The notes under the pieces were generated by a model. It saw only the letters and a program-made list of their open reading frames with translations, was not told the DNA's origin and made no database searches. This document shows, piece after piece, positions 1-7,002 of a stretch of 42,263 nt of DNA. This DNA comes from a virus, in the IMG/VR virus record IMGVR_UViG_3300018910_000035, positions 1 through 42,263 of that record. One strand, written 5' to 3'. Each line of letters starts with the position of its first letter. Position 1 is the first letter of the stretch. A program made the position numbers and the translations under genes.

Positions 1-1065
1 TTAATCAAGTTTGTCATTATCCATGATTGCTACAATTTCACTTTGTTGGGATGGATAAAGGTGGCTGTATGTGTTTAATGTTTCAGCAACATCCTTATGG
101 CCCAACCTTTGAGATATTATCAATGGGTTGCAGTTTTTGTTTATAAGGTATGAAGCATGCGAATGGCGGAACTCGTGAAGAACGATTCTTTTTACCCCCG
201 ATGCTTTAATGTATTTTTCGTATCTTCTGTCTATAGTGCTTGTTGACAAACTGCTATAAAACGAACCGAAAACCCTATAATCCGGTTTTAATGGCGCTTT
301 CTTTTCAGCTTCATTTTTGAGTTGTTTTAATAGTTTCATTACATGACCTGGCATCAGAATATACCGAATAGATGACTTGGATTTAGGCTTGGTGACTTCT
401 CGGTTATATTCTGTTTTTGAAATGTGAATAGAATTCTCCTCAAAGTTAACATCACTCCATTGAAGCGCAAGGAGCTCCCCTTTTCTTGCACCCGAGAAAT
501 AGAGAGTTGTAAAAAAAGCTTTATAAATTTCATCATCCACAACAGATATAAACTGTTTGAATTCTTCAAAATCCCAATAATTAAGGCGCTTATTAGGTTC
601 TACCTCAAAATTACCGGCTATTCTTGCGGGGTTGTTTTTTACTCCATAAAACTTGATTGAAAAGTTAAAAACGGCCGATAATGTTGTGTGAATCTTCATT
701 AAGAAATCTGGAGAGTATTTATTTATAATTTTGTTTTGATATTCCATTATGTTTTTTGGAGTTATCAGATACATTTTTGCCAGTCCAAATTCAGGGACTA
801 GGTGGTTATAGAGAATATTTTTAATGACTTGTATTGATGACTTTTTTCTTCTTGCTTTGTACCACTCAAAATAGCTCTCAGCTGCTTGTTTAAATGTTAT
901 ATTAGAGCTTGTTTCCATGTTGATAAGTGCCTTTGCCTCGGCTTCTTTCGCCTCTTTTTTAGTTTTGAATCCGCGTCTTTTAATCTGTTTTGTACTACCA
1001 TCATTTTGCTTTACTCTGACTACAAAAAAATAAGTTTTTCTTTGTTCATCTTTGTATACCGGCAT
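1..1065 (-). CDS. int: Phage integrase, tyrosine recombinase
   Basis: A 354-residue tyrosine recombinase that would integrate and excise the prophage by attP/attB recombination. The N-terminus (about residues 1-50) is a basic arm-binding domain. Residues 55-150 are a SAM-like core-binding domain and 165-340 the catalytic domain. The catalytic set is visible: R194 in SGARKGE, a Lys near 228-230, H297-x-x-R300 in HEFRH, H323 in LGHKD and the nucleophile Y333 in NTYSH. It is full length. It is the last gene of the leftward immA-immR-int arrangement, as in ICEBs1 and related phages. Its stop codon is the first three bases of the window, so the attachment site expected beyond it is not visible. 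No excisionase was recognised. Confidence 0.95.
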   Translation of the reverse strand: MPVYKDEQRKTYFFVVRVKQNDGSTKQIKRRGFKTKKEAKEAEAKALINMETSSNITFKQAAESYFEWYKARRKKSSIQVIKNILYNHLVPEFGLAKMYLITPKNIMEYQNKIINKYSPDFLMKIHTTLSAVFNFSIKFYGVKNNPARIAGNFEVEPNKRLNYWDFEEFKQFISVVDDEIYKAFFTTLYFSGARKGELLALQWSDVNFEENSIHISKTEYNREVTKPKSKSSIRYILMPGHVMKLLKQLKNEAEKKAPLKPDYRVFGSFYSSLSTSTIDRRYEKYIKASGVKRIVLHEFRHSHASYLINKNCNPLIISQRLGHKDVAETLNTYSHLYPSQQSEIVAIMDNDKLD

Positions 1066-1115
1066 AGTTTGTTACCTCCCTGTGGAATATATGTTCGTAT
1101 TGAAGGTAAAAAAAT

Positions 1116-1559
1116 TTATGAGATAAAAGATGACAAATCCTTTAAATGGCATACTTCTATAGGAACGTTATTCATTTTTGCCGCATCATGCAATGTGACA
1201 TCGGAGTTTTTATATTCTTTTAATTTTTCGTCTGGCAGCAATAATTCCACTGCATAAGTGTTAGCCTCAACTTCTAACTTATCAACAGAATAAAGGGTTT
1301 TTTCGCGCATGAATGGTGTGTTTGCTCTTGGATGTTCCTGCGAGTGTCCCAGTTCGTGTGCACAAGTAAAGATTTGCTCAGGTTTTGTTAAATTTGAATT
1401 GATAACTATGAATTTATTTTTTCTTGAATATTTGTAGAAGCCTTTTACTTCTTTATGTAAATTCCAAAACAGCACGTTAACATTTAGTTTTGAAGCTAAT
1501 TCAAACGGATTGTTTGTTTTATATTTTTTGATGACAGATTCCACATGTTTCTTAATCAT
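1116..1559 (-). CDS. immA: ImmA/IrrE-family metallopeptidase (anti-repressor)
   Basis: A 147-residue zinc metallopeptidase of the ImmA/IrrE (COG2856) family. The zinc site HELGH is at residues 68-72, followed by the Glu-rich LEVEAN segment (95-100) that supplies the third ligand. In ICEBs1 and phi105, ImmA cleaves the ImmR repressor and triggers induction. Here the gene lies directly downstream of the repressor on the same strand with only about 20 bp between them, so the two are probably cotranscribed. Function is inferred from family and synteny; the substrate is most likely the product of 1580-1996. Confidence 0.9.
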   Translation of the reverse strand: MIKKHVESVIKKYKTNNPFELASKLNVNVLFWNLHKEVKGFYKYSRKNKFIVINSNLTKPEQIFTCAHELGHSQEHPRANTPFMREKTLYSVDKLEVEANTYAVELLLPDEKLKEYKNSDVTLHDAAKMNNVPIEVCHLKDLSSFIS

Positions 1560-1579
1560 TGAATTGCCCCCTAAAGCTT

Positions 1580-1996
1580 TTAATCTTTCTCTCTATATTT
1601 TTTAGGAGTAAATTTTTTATTTATTATTTTTGTTTGTCTTTCTATATACTCCATAGCTTCAAGTAAGGATTCAATAGCCTCCGGGCTCATTGGTTCTCCA
1701 GAAAAGCTTAAACCGTCAGTGTTTGTCAAATCATTTCTTATTTGCTCCATCCGCTTGGCAATGTCTTTTTCATCTTTTTCAGACAGCTTACTTTTTACTT
1801 GGTATCCAAGTAATTCATCAACACTAACATCATACAGTTCAGCCATTTTTTTTAATATTTCTGTATCAGGATCTCGATAATCTCTCTCATAACCAGATAG
1901 GGTTCCGTTAGAAATGCCTAGTTTTTGAGCAGCTTCAATCTGTTTTAGACCCTTTTTCTTTCTTGCTTCTCTTAATTTAATACCTAATTTTTTCAT
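1580..1996 (-). CDS. immR: XRE-family phage repressor (ImmR-like)
   Basis: A 138-residue repressor. Residues 1-60 form a Cro/CI helix-turn-helix (core LKQIEAAQKLGIS, then NGTLSGYERD). Residues 75-138 form a charged C-terminal segment like that of ImmR proteins cleaved by ImmA. The ATG at 1996 is chosen because AGGTG lies 8 bases upstream; the longer open frame reaching 2080 crosses operator DNA and has no good ribosome site. The gene is divergent from the cro-like genes, with four operator-like palindromes around it. It should hold the lytic promoter off and probably regulates itself through the operator at 2031. Confidence 0.9.
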   Translation of the reverse strand: MKKLGIKLREARKKKGLKQIEAAQKLGISNGTLSGYERDYRDPDTEILKKMAELYDVSVDELLGYQVKSKLSEKDEKDIAKRMEQIRNDLTNTDGLSFSGEPMSPEAIESLLEAMEYIERQTKIINKKFTPKKYREKD

Positions 1997-2030
1997 ATTA
2001 TTCGCACCTCGCATAAATAATTTAACATTT

Positions 2031-2047
2031 TTAAGCGTTACGTTAAA
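2031..2047. promoter_or_regulatory. Operator O1 (repressor side)
   Basis: The sequence TTAAGCGTTACGTTAAA is an imperfect copy of the palindrome found at 2354. It lies in the 5' region of the repressor gene, 35 bp upstream of its start, so it is placed for autoregulation. Confidence 0.6.
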
Positions 2048-2085
2048 TATTTTATGCGAAAAGCGCAAAAAAATACACAAAAATA

Positions 2086-2115
2086 TTGACTTGAGCGTTT
2101 CGCTTAATTTATAAT
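2086..2115 (+). promoter_or_regulatory. Early lytic promoter (PR-like)
   Basis: A -35 box TTGACT (2086-2091) and a consensus -10 box TATAAT (2110-2115) are separated by 18 bp. It reads rightward into the cro-like genes. The spacer is almost exactly filled by operator O2, so bound repressor would block RNA polymerase. Confidence 0.8.
2091..2107. promoter_or_regulatory. Operator O2 inside the lytic promoter
   Basis: TTGAGCGTTTCGCTTAA is a near-perfect 17-bp palindrome lying between the -35 and -10 boxes of the rightward promoter. Confidence 0.75.
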
Positions 2116-2124
2116 AGGTTTCAG

Positions 2125-2141
2125 TTAAGCGTAACGCTTAT
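2125..2141. promoter_or_regulatory. Operator O3
   Basis: TTAAGCGTAACGCTTAT has palindromic arms TTAAGCGT/ACGCTTA. It lies just downstream of the -10 box, over the expected transcript start and 5' leader, and overlaps the upstream edge of the first cro-like gene. Confidence 0.75.
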
Positions 2142-2158
2142 TGAAAGGAATGATGCAG

Positions 2159-2350
2159 GTGTCTTTATATCAAGAAATAGAAAAAATTCGAAAAGATAAA
2201 GGAATTACTAAAATTCATATCTCCAGATCGTTTAATAAAACTCCTGCATGGTATTCTGCAATATCAAAGGGAAAGAGGCAGCTTAAAGCAGACGATCTTG
2301 AAAAAATGGCAGAAATACTAGGAGTAGCTCCAAAAGATTTTTTTAAATAA
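2159..2350 (+). CDS. Small Cro-like HTH protein, first gene of the lytic transcript
   Basis: A 63-residue XRE-family protein that is essentially one helix-turn-helix domain (helix pair around ITKIHISRSFNK and TPAWYSAISKG). The GTG at 2159 is chosen because AAAGGA (2144-2149) lies 9 bases upstream; the two ATGs at 2150 and 2153 are too close to that site. It is the first gene behind the operator-covered promoter, the position of Cro in lambda-like switches. An antagonistic role to the repressor is inferred from position only. Confidence 0.75.
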   Translation: MSLYQEIEKIRKDKGITKIHISRSFNKTPAWYSAISKGKRQLKADDLEKMAEILGVAPKDFFK

Positions 2351-2353
2351 AAA

Positions 2354-2370
2354 TTAAGCGTTACGCTTAA
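2354..2370. promoter_or_regulatory. Operator O4, perfect palindrome
   Basis: TTAAGCGTTACGCTTAA is a perfect 17-bp palindrome (8-bp arms around one central base) between the two cro-like genes. It is the best copy of the repeat and sits just upstream of the ribosome site of the second gene, so it may act as a roadblock or silencer site. Confidence 0.75.
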
Positions 2371-2389
2371 AAATAAGGAGGGTGTGATT

Positions 2390-2590
2390 ATGTATTCAAC
2401 TTTATTTATTGCTCGAAAAGAAAAAAGGAAATCTCAAGGAGATATTGCAAAGGTGCTCAATATTCATGCTCAAAGCTATCACTTAAAAGAGTCAGGAAAG
2501 AGAGAGTTTACAGTGTCCGAAGCCATTAAGCTTGCTCAATATTTTAATACCTCACTTGATAATCTTTTTGGAAAAAGGGGAGTCCAATAA
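2390..2590 (+). CDS. Second small XRE-family HTH regulator
   Basis: A 66-residue Cro/CI-type protein with HTH around SQGDIAKVLNIHAQSYH, followed by the typical tail DNLFGKR. ATG 2390 is preferred over the in-frame GTG at 2384 because GGAGG (2377-2381) is then 8 bases away. It is cotranscribed with the preceding cro-like gene and separated from it by operator O4. Probably an early regulator of the lytic programme; target unknown. Confidence 0.75.
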   Translation: MYSTLFIARKEKRKSQGDIAKVLNIHAQSYHLKESGKREFTVSEAIKLAQYFNTSLDNLFGKRGVQ

Positions 2591-2624
2591 AACGGACAAC
2601 CTCATTAAAAAAGGAGGAGCGATA

Positions 2625-2855
2625 ATGTTTTTAATCAGCTATGTATGGCTACATAACCAAATTCATGTCGTAATCAGCGAATCAACCCAAACACACAACC
2701 ATGCATTGGAAAAGCTAATGCAACAGGGCGGCGCGATCATTGAGGATGGGTGCAAAAGCAATGTTCTAGGCTCTGTGATAGTCAACGGAAAAAAATCAGT
2801 TTGGCCTTTGACAAAGTCAGAAGGGCGTGTAATGGGAGGTAAACAACATGGCTAA
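2625..2855 (+). CDS. Hypothetical early phage protein, 76 aa
   Basis: Not recognised. The ATG at 2625 follows a strong AAAGGAGG; the longer open frame upstream has no ribosome site. The product is small, with hydrophobic beta-like stretches (FLISYVWL, IHVVIS) and no cysteine pairs or membrane helix. It overlaps the next gene by 8 bp, which suggests translational coupling with the replication protein. Confidence 0.6.
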   Translation: MFLISYVWLHNQIHVVISESTQTHNHALEKLMQQGGAIIEDGCKSNVLGSVIVNGKKSVWPLTKSEGRVMGGKQHG

Positions 2856-3675
2856 ATACCGTCACGTTCATACTGAGTTTTGGCAAGACCCAAAAGTTCT
2901 TGAAGAGATGACACCGGAAGATAGGTACTTTTATCTTTACCTACTGACAAACCCTAATACATCTCAAATAGGCATTTATTCAATTACAAAAAAACAAATG
3001 GCTTTTGATTTAGGGTATTCCATTGAATCAATTAACAGCCTTATGGAAAGATTTTTAAAACATCATAAACTGGTGGAATTTAATCCTACGACACGAGAAA
3101 TTGCAATTATCAAATGGGGTAAATACAACCTGACAAAAGCGGGTAAACCGATGCTCGATTGTATTCAAAAGGAGCTGCGGCAAGTCAAGGACAGATCATT
3201 GATTCAATTGATTTATCCTCACATTCCAAACGAATCTATAAAACAACTATTCTTACGATACGTTAACGATACGTCGACGACAAGTGACCAAAAAGAAAAA
3301 CAAAAACAAAAAGAAAAAGAAAATAATATTTTGTCGGGTAAACCCGACAGCGCATCTTCCAAAAAAGAAAAAGAGGAGATCCCATACAAACTCATCATTG
3401 ACCTTTTAAACAAAGTCGCTGGAACAAAGTACAGACATACTACAGCAAAAACCAGGTCTTTAATTAAGGCACGCTGGAATGAAGGTAATCGATTTGACGA
3501 CTTTAAACATGTCATTTTAGTCAAATGGGAAGAATGGCGCGGCTCTGATATGGACAAGTATTTAAGACCTGAAACGCTGTTCGGTACTAAGTTTGAGAAC
3601 TATCGTAATCAAAAGCCAAAAGGGGGAAGCCGCATTGATCCAGGAACAGAAGACCAATACTCGGGCCTCTTTTAA
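2848..3675 (+). CDS. Phage replication initiation protein (DnaD-like, conserved C-terminal domain)
   Basis: A 275-residue protein. Residues 1-115 form a winged-helix replication-organiser-type domain (starts KYRHVHTEFWQDPKV). Residues 140-170 are a lysine/glutamate-rich linker. Residues 175-260 match the conserved phage C-terminal domain typical of these initiators (RHTTAKTRSLIKARWNEG, then YLRPETLFGTKFENY). Such proteins bind the origin and recruit the helicase loader. The next gene overlaps it and encodes that loader. The linker-coding DNA contains 11-bp repeats and an A-rich tract that may be the origin itself. Confidence 0.85.
   Translation: MAKYRHVHTEFWQDPKVLEEMTPEDRYFYLYLLTNPNTSQIGIYSITKKQMAFDLGYSIESINSLMERFLKHHKLVEFNPTTREIAIIKWGKYNLTKAGKPMLDCIQKELRQVKDRSLIQLIYPHIPNESIKQLFLRYVNDTSTTSDQKEKQKQKEKENNILSGKPDSASSKKEKEEIPYKLIIDLLNKVAGTKYRHTTAKTRSLIKARWNEGNRFDDFKHVILVKWEEWRGSDMDKYLRPETLFGTKFENYRNQKPKGGSRIDPGTEDQYSGLF
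3255..3349. other. Candidate phage replication origin (iterons, A-rich tract, inverted repeat)
   Basis: Within the hinge-coding part of the initiator gene, ACGATACGT occurs at 3255 and 3266, with a 7/9 copy at 3277. All three are exactly 11 bp apart, one helical turn. They are followed by a strongly A-rich tract (about 3286-3330) and a perfect 7-bp inverted repeat TGTCGGG/CCCGACA at 3332-3349. Iterons plus an A/T-rich unwinding region inside the initiator gene is the lambda-O type of origin layout. No functional evidence exists here; biased Lys/Glu codons explain part of the A-richness. Confidence 0.45.
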
Positions 3676-4483
3676 AACAATTAGCCCTAAGTTTAAAAGC
3701 CTGGCTCATTTGATTCCCGAGAAGATCGGCACGCGCATATGCCCTGATTGCGGGACTGAAGTTCCTATTTACCGCAAGGGAGAAAAAGAAATCAGCCATT
3801 GTTTGACCTGTGATAACAAAGGATTGGAAAAAGAAATGAATGAGTTCAAGCGGCAATCCGAGGCGGAAGCTTTCTTCTGGAATAACAGCCTTATCCCGCC
3901 GGACACGAGAGATAAAACATTCGAAAATTACCCTTTGAAAACGGCTACGGAATCACAAATTGCCGCCTTTTCTAAAATCAAATGGTATGCGGAGAATTTT
4001 GGACAATGGGAGGGCTTTGATTCTCTCATGCTACAGGGGTCTTACGGAGTCGGCAAAAGCCATTTAGCCCACAGCGCTGCCATGCATATAAAATCTCTCG
4101 GTAAAAAGGTGGCATTCATCAATACGAAAATGCTGCTGCGCCGGATAAGAAACGCTTACGGTGAACGGTCAAAAGAAACTGAGGAAGGCATTTTGCAAAA
4201 CATTGAAAAATCGGATTTTCTCGTCATTGATGATTTGGGCGCGGAGTATGTCAAAAAGGACAAAGGCGGCGAGGAATCCTGGGGTGCTGATCTGATGCTG
4301 TCTATTGTGGAATCACGGGAACACGCTCCAACGATCATCACGACCAACTACAACAGCCAAGATTTAAAAAATAAGTATGGACAGCACGGCGGGCGAATCG
4401 TTTCACGCTCTTTAACCGGCGCCAAAGTCATTAAAATTCAAGGACCAGATAATCGTTTGGAGGTGGCGACAAGTGGATGGTAA
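3635..4483 (+). CDS. DnaC-like replicative helicase loader, AAA+ ATPase
   Basis: A 282-residue DnaC/DnaI-type loader. A zinc-ribbon-like N-terminus has Cys pairs at 36/39 and 56/59 (CPDC, CLTC). The Walker A motif GSYGVGKS is at 135-142, Walker B FLVIDD at 195-200, and the sensor ITTNYNSQDL further on. The TTG at 3635 is chosen because AGGGGGA lies 7 bases upstream; the longer open frame has none. It overlaps the end of the initiator gene by 41 bp. It would load the host DnaB-type helicase at the phage origin, since no phage helicase is seen. Confidence 0.88.
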   Translation: MIQEQKTNTRASFKTISPKFKSLAHLIPEKIGTRICPDCGTEVPIYRKGEKEISHCLTCDNKGLEKEMNEFKRQSEAEAFFWNNSLIPPDTRDKTFENYPLKTATESQIAAFSKIKWYAENFGQWEGFDSLMLQGSYGVGKSHLAHSAAMHIKSLGKKVAFINTKMLLRRIRNAYGERSKETEEGILQNIEKSDFLVIDDLGAEYVKKDKGGEESWGADLMLSIVESREHAPTIITTNYNSQDLKNKYGQHGGRIVSRSLTGAKVIKIQGPDNRLEVATSGW

Positions 4484-4631
4484 GGAATTAAAACCGATCA
4501 TGCCTGGTGTGTGGGGGCATCTTGAAACCAACAAAACACCAGAGGAACTCAAACAAGGATTGAGGGAGCTAGAAACAAAGCTCGAAAACTTGCTGGACTA
4601 TTGGTCAAATGTACGGAGGGATAACGCATGA
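4473..4631 (+). CDS. Hypothetical small phage protein, 52 aa
   Basis: Short open frame starting at GTG 4473, with GGAGG 9 bases upstream inside the end of the helicase-loader gene. The C-terminal half is amphipathic and coiled-coil-like (KQGLRELETKLENLLDYW). It overlaps the next gene by 4 bp (ATGA). Not recognised; the ribosome site and tight overlaps support that it is real. Confidence 0.65.
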   Translation: MDGKELKPIMPGVWGHLETNKTPEELKQGLRELETKLENLLDYWSNVRRDNA

Positions 4632-4786
4632 AACACGGAAAGCGGCCAACACGCGCGCAAAAGAAAATCATCAAAAAGAACGGTTTAAACCCAGAGAACT
4701 GGCTTATATCAAAGAATCTACGGCATGAACAAAGATTAGTAGTTGTTCACCGTCATACCGGTACCGTGCGGGAGTGTTGGGCGTGA
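4628..4786 (+). CDS. DUF6906-like small basic phage protein
   Basis: A 52-residue basic protein with KHGKRPTRAQKKIIKK at the N-terminus and VVHRHTGTVRE near the end. This is the pattern of the short Bacillus phage family I recall as DUF6906, found beside replication genes. Function is unknown; the basic N-terminus suggests nucleic-acid contact. ATGA overlaps with both neighbours place it in the early operon. Confidence 0.7.
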   Translation: MKHGKRPTRAQKKIIKKNGLNPENWLISKNLRHEQRLVVVHRHTGTVRECWA

Positions 4787-5331
4787 AAAAGACTGCCCGC
4801 GCTGATCGTTTAGAAATTGCCCTGGATAACTTGAATTATGAATGGTCATATGTCCAGCTTTGTAAATTGATAGATTACTGGTATGACGGCAAATCGTTAT
4901 ATGACGCTGCCGATCTTCTGAGAAGAAAACCGGACGAGCTTTTGATTCTGATTGTGGACCTTGCAAAAAGAAGGATTCTGCCTCACAGGCCATACGGTAT
5001 AGCCGCGAATCCGAGAATATGGATCGGTCCCCAAAGGATGATTACTAAAAAGAACGGAGTAAGACAGCTATTCTGTGAAAGCCCTGTTTATATCCCGTTC
5101 CTTGAAAATAATTTTATTTGGTATGAGCAGGAGCTTTATAAGTTTAAAGATTTGTGGAATCGGGGTCAGTCCATTATCAAAATCGCAAAATCCTTTAAAA
5201 GAGAAATAGAAGAATTATTATTCCTCGTCATTGATCAGGGGAACAAGGGAATGATTCAGCCGCGAAATGGGGGGCTTTTAGGTGAGGAAGCATCTGAACA
5301 AGAAAAAAGGCGGTTCAAGTTTATCGTTTGA
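4783..5331 (+). CDS. Hypothetical protein with two internal HTH-like repeats
   Basis: A 182-residue protein starting at GTG 4783 (GGGAG 8 bases upstream, GTGA overlap with the previous stop). Two similar segments are visible. The first is around YWYDGKSLYDAADLLRRKPDE followed by a hydrophobic helix and the basic turn. The second, about 90 residues later, is around LWNRGQSIIKIAKSFKREIEE followed by a hydrophobic helix LLFLVID. Each resembles the helix-turn-helix of sigma-like or resolvase-like regulators. I infer a tandem-domain DNA-binding protein. No family recognised. Confidence 0.65.
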   Translation: MKKTARADRLEIALDNLNYEWSYVQLCKLIDYWYDGKSLYDAADLLRRKPDELLILIVDLAKRRILPHRPYGIAANPRIWIGPQRMITKKNGVRQLFCESPVYIPFLENNFIWYEQELYKFKDLWNRGQSIIKIAKSFKREIEELLFLVIDQGNKGMIQPRNGGLLGEEASEQEKRRFKFIV

Positions 5332-5428
5332 AAAAGCATCCTTACAGCAGCTTTTAGTGATTATCAGGTTTGAGCATTGTCCAAAGCGTTACAAAAATGC
5401 TGCTTTGAAAAATCTTTTAAAGAGGTGA
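5282..5428 (+). CDS. Hypothetical small basic protein, 48 aa
   Basis: Short frame from GTG 5282, with a GGGGG ribosome site 7 bases upstream and overlapping the end of the previous gene. The product is basic (KHLNKKKGG at the start, ALKNLLKR at the end). Not recognised. The next gene starts 8 bases after its stop, and its AGAGGTG ribosome site is made from this gene's final codons. Confidence 0.5.
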   Translation: MRKHLNKKKGGSSLSFEKASLQQLLVIIRFEHCPKRYKNAALKNLLKR

Positions 5429-5435
5429 AATCCTT

Positions 5436-5585
5436 ATGACAGAACAGGAGCGTATGGAAAAAATCGAATGGATCAATTTGATTGAAAGATACGGGAAGGA
5501 GTCGCTTAAAAGCAAAAGTGATGAAGAAATTGAAAAGCTTTATAACCTGGCCATGCTCAGGCAAACGGATGAAATCTTTGCATAA
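5436..5585 (+). CDS. BH0509-like small phage protein, 49 aa
   Basis: ATG 5436 follows AAAGAGGTG. The product has the pattern R-x-E-x-x-x-W-I near residues 6-13 and SDEEIEKLY at residues 28-36. I associate this with the short BH0509-type family in Bacillus phages. Function unknown. Last gene before a 60-bp gap. Confidence 0.6.
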   Translation: MTEQERMEKIEWINLIERYGKESLKSKSDEEIEKLYNLAMLRQTDEIFA

Positions 5586-5612
5586 AAAAACCAGAGCTAT
5601 TAAAAGCCCCGG

Positions 5613-5637
5613 AAATAAAAACTCGACATTTTTATTT
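5613..5637. repeat. 9-bp A/T inverted repeat upstream of the xtrA-like gene
   Basis: AAATAAAAA (5613-5621) and TTTTTATTT (5629-5637) flank a 7-base loop CTCGACA. It is a perfect 9-bp stem in the short gap before the XtrA-like gene and could be an operator or weak terminator. A/T-only composition makes chance more likely. Confidence 0.35.
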
Positions 5638-5656
5638 TAACACGGGGGTGCGGCTG

Positions 5657-5857
5657 GTGAACAGTCCTAAAGAAATCAAAGTCAATCAAGATTTATCAAG
5701 CAAAATTCAAAACGGGAAGGTCACTGTCATTGTTTTAGATGGCCTAAACGGAAAGGCTTATGAAGCACAGGCCCCGGAACACGGCAGAACGATCATTGAA
5801 ACATTTAAAGGTGACTTTTCACGGATTAATCTTGAATCATCACACAAGTTCAATTAA
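5657..5857 (+). CDS. XtrA-like phage protein
   Basis: A 66-residue protein resembling XtrA of the PBSX element (VTVIVLDGLNGKAYEAQAPE, then HGRTIIETFKG). XtrA-like genes occur in the middle-early region of Bacillus prophages; their role is not established. GTG 5657 is chosen because GGGGG (5644-5648) is then 8 bases upstream; GTG 5648 is in frame but overlaps that site. Confidence 0.75.
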   Translation: MNSPKEIKVNQDLSSKIQNGKVTVIVLDGLNGKAYEAQAPEHGRTIIETFKGDFSRINLESSHKFN

Positions 5858-5860
5858 TTT

Positions 5861-5878
5861 GCAGGGGTTTTCCCCTGC
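5861..5878 (+). promoter_or_regulatory. GC-rich hairpin just before a ribosome binding site
   Basis: GCAGGGG-TTTT-CCCCTGC is a perfect 7-bp stem. It has no T-tract and is followed at once by CGGGGGAGG, the ribosome site of the gene at 5893. It may protect the transcript end or modulate translation rather than terminate. Confidence 0.5.
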
Positions 5879-5892
5879 GGGGGAGGAACGGA

Positions 5893-6435
5893 ATGAACAA
5901 TGATATTCAATTTTTAAAAGAACTGCAGGAAGAGTTAAAAACACAAGATACAGACTGCCAGGCTGTCCCACGTTTTTGGGCTTTGATGGATTACAGATGG
6001 AGAGAATCCACAGAGGGAGAACATGAAAGGATAAGCATTTATTCTTCTGATGCTGGTGAATGTTATGAGTTAAATGAATATGTTGAAAACATTCTGGAAG
6101 ATGAATATACCATTTACACAGAAGAAATGTTGGAAGAGCTTAGAGAAATCTATGACCTGGAAGATGAAAGCGAAATGTTGGAATGGATAGATGAAAATGA
6201 TAATGATGACACTTTCCCGATATTTGAGATAGAAGAATCATTTATTGTACCTAATACTATGTTTCTGACAAAGAAAGAAGCAAAGGAACATATCAAACAA
6301 AATCAACACCATTACACCAAAAAGGTACACACATACGCCATGACAGCTTGGAGAGCTCTAAAAGTTCAACGGCTGCTTACAATTCTTGAGACGTTTGATT
6401 GGGATTCTATTGAGAAAGAAGGTGCCGTAAAATGA
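5893..6435 (+). CDS. Hypothetical acidic phage protein, 180 aa
   Basis: Not assigned to a family. The protein is strongly acidic in the middle (residues 45-120, many Glu/Asp, e.g. YVENILEDEYTIYTEEM), with a more basic C-terminus (KEAKEHIKQNQHHYTKKVHTY). Similar acidic proteins sit in the early region of Bacillus prophages. A DNA-mimic or protein-binding role would fit the charge but is speculation. It overlaps the next gene by 4 bp. Confidence 0.65.
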   Translation: MNNDIQFLKELQEELKTQDTDCQAVPRFWALMDYRWRESTEGEHERISIYSSDAGECYELNEYVENILEDEYTIYTEEMLEELREIYDLEDESEMLEWIDENDNDDTFPIFEIEESFIVPNTMFLTKKEAKEHIKQNQHHYTKKVHTYAMTAWRALKVQRLLTILETFDWDSIEKEGAVK

Positions 6436-6680
6436 CACTTTTACAATCTTCTTTACTGCATACGATCAAGGCGCAGCGGGACAACATGATGACCATTGAA
6501 GAGCTGGCGGAGAAGTACGAACTTCATTCGGATTACGTGAAATCGATTATTGAACGCACGGACGGGCTGGCGATTAAGGGTAATGTCGCCTATGTTCCAA
6601 AACAATCTTATTTGTTGCCAATGATGGGGGTTGCCTGGTTGTTCTTTGCTATCGTGATCATGCCAATGCTGGCAAATTAA
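6432..6680 (+). CDS. Hypothetical protein with HTH-like N-terminus and one membrane helix
   Basis: An 82-residue protein. Residues 20-45 (MTIEELAEKYELHSDYVKSII) look like a short DNA-binding or excisionase-like helix pair. Residues 60-80 (SYLLPMMGVAWLFFAIVIM) form a C-terminal transmembrane helix. ATGA overlap with the preceding gene. Function unknown; the combination suggests a tail-anchored protein. Confidence 0.6.
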   Translation: MTLLQSSLLHTIKAQRDNMMTIEELAEKYELHSDYVKSIIERTDGLAIKGNVAYVPKQSYLLPMMGVAWLFFAIVIMPMLAN

Positions 6681-6719
6681 AAAATATAGGCGTGACGGGC
6701 GCCAGAAAGGTTAATAAGA

Positions 6720-6977
6720 ATGGAATTAGGCGCAGATTTAACTGGATACCAAATAGGTAAATTACAACATTCTTTCGGTCTTGATTACTCAAATAAGCCT
6801 TATCGAAATTATTATTATTGCAGTGAAAATAACGCTGAATGGGATGATATGTGCAAAAAAGGATATGCAATAAAAAAAGTGAACAGCGATTATGGAATTG
6901 TTTATTATGGCACTTTGAAAGGTCTAAGAACTGTTTTTAGAAGAAATGTCACAAGAAAATATTTTGAATCAATATAG
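6720..6977 (+). CDS. Hypothetical phage protein, 85 aa
   Basis: ATG 6720 follows AAAGG at a spacing of 9. The product is rich in Tyr and Asn (PYRNYYYCSENN) and has no recognised domain. It is more A/T-rich than its neighbours. In the same direction as the early operon. Confidence 0.5.
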   Translation: MELGADLTGYQIGKLQHSFGLDYSNKPYRNYYYCSENNAEWDDMCKKGYAIKKVNSDYGIVYYGTLKGLRTVFRRNVTRKYFESI

Positions 6978-7002
6978 GTCGGAGCCGGGAAGGGGAAATG
7001 TT

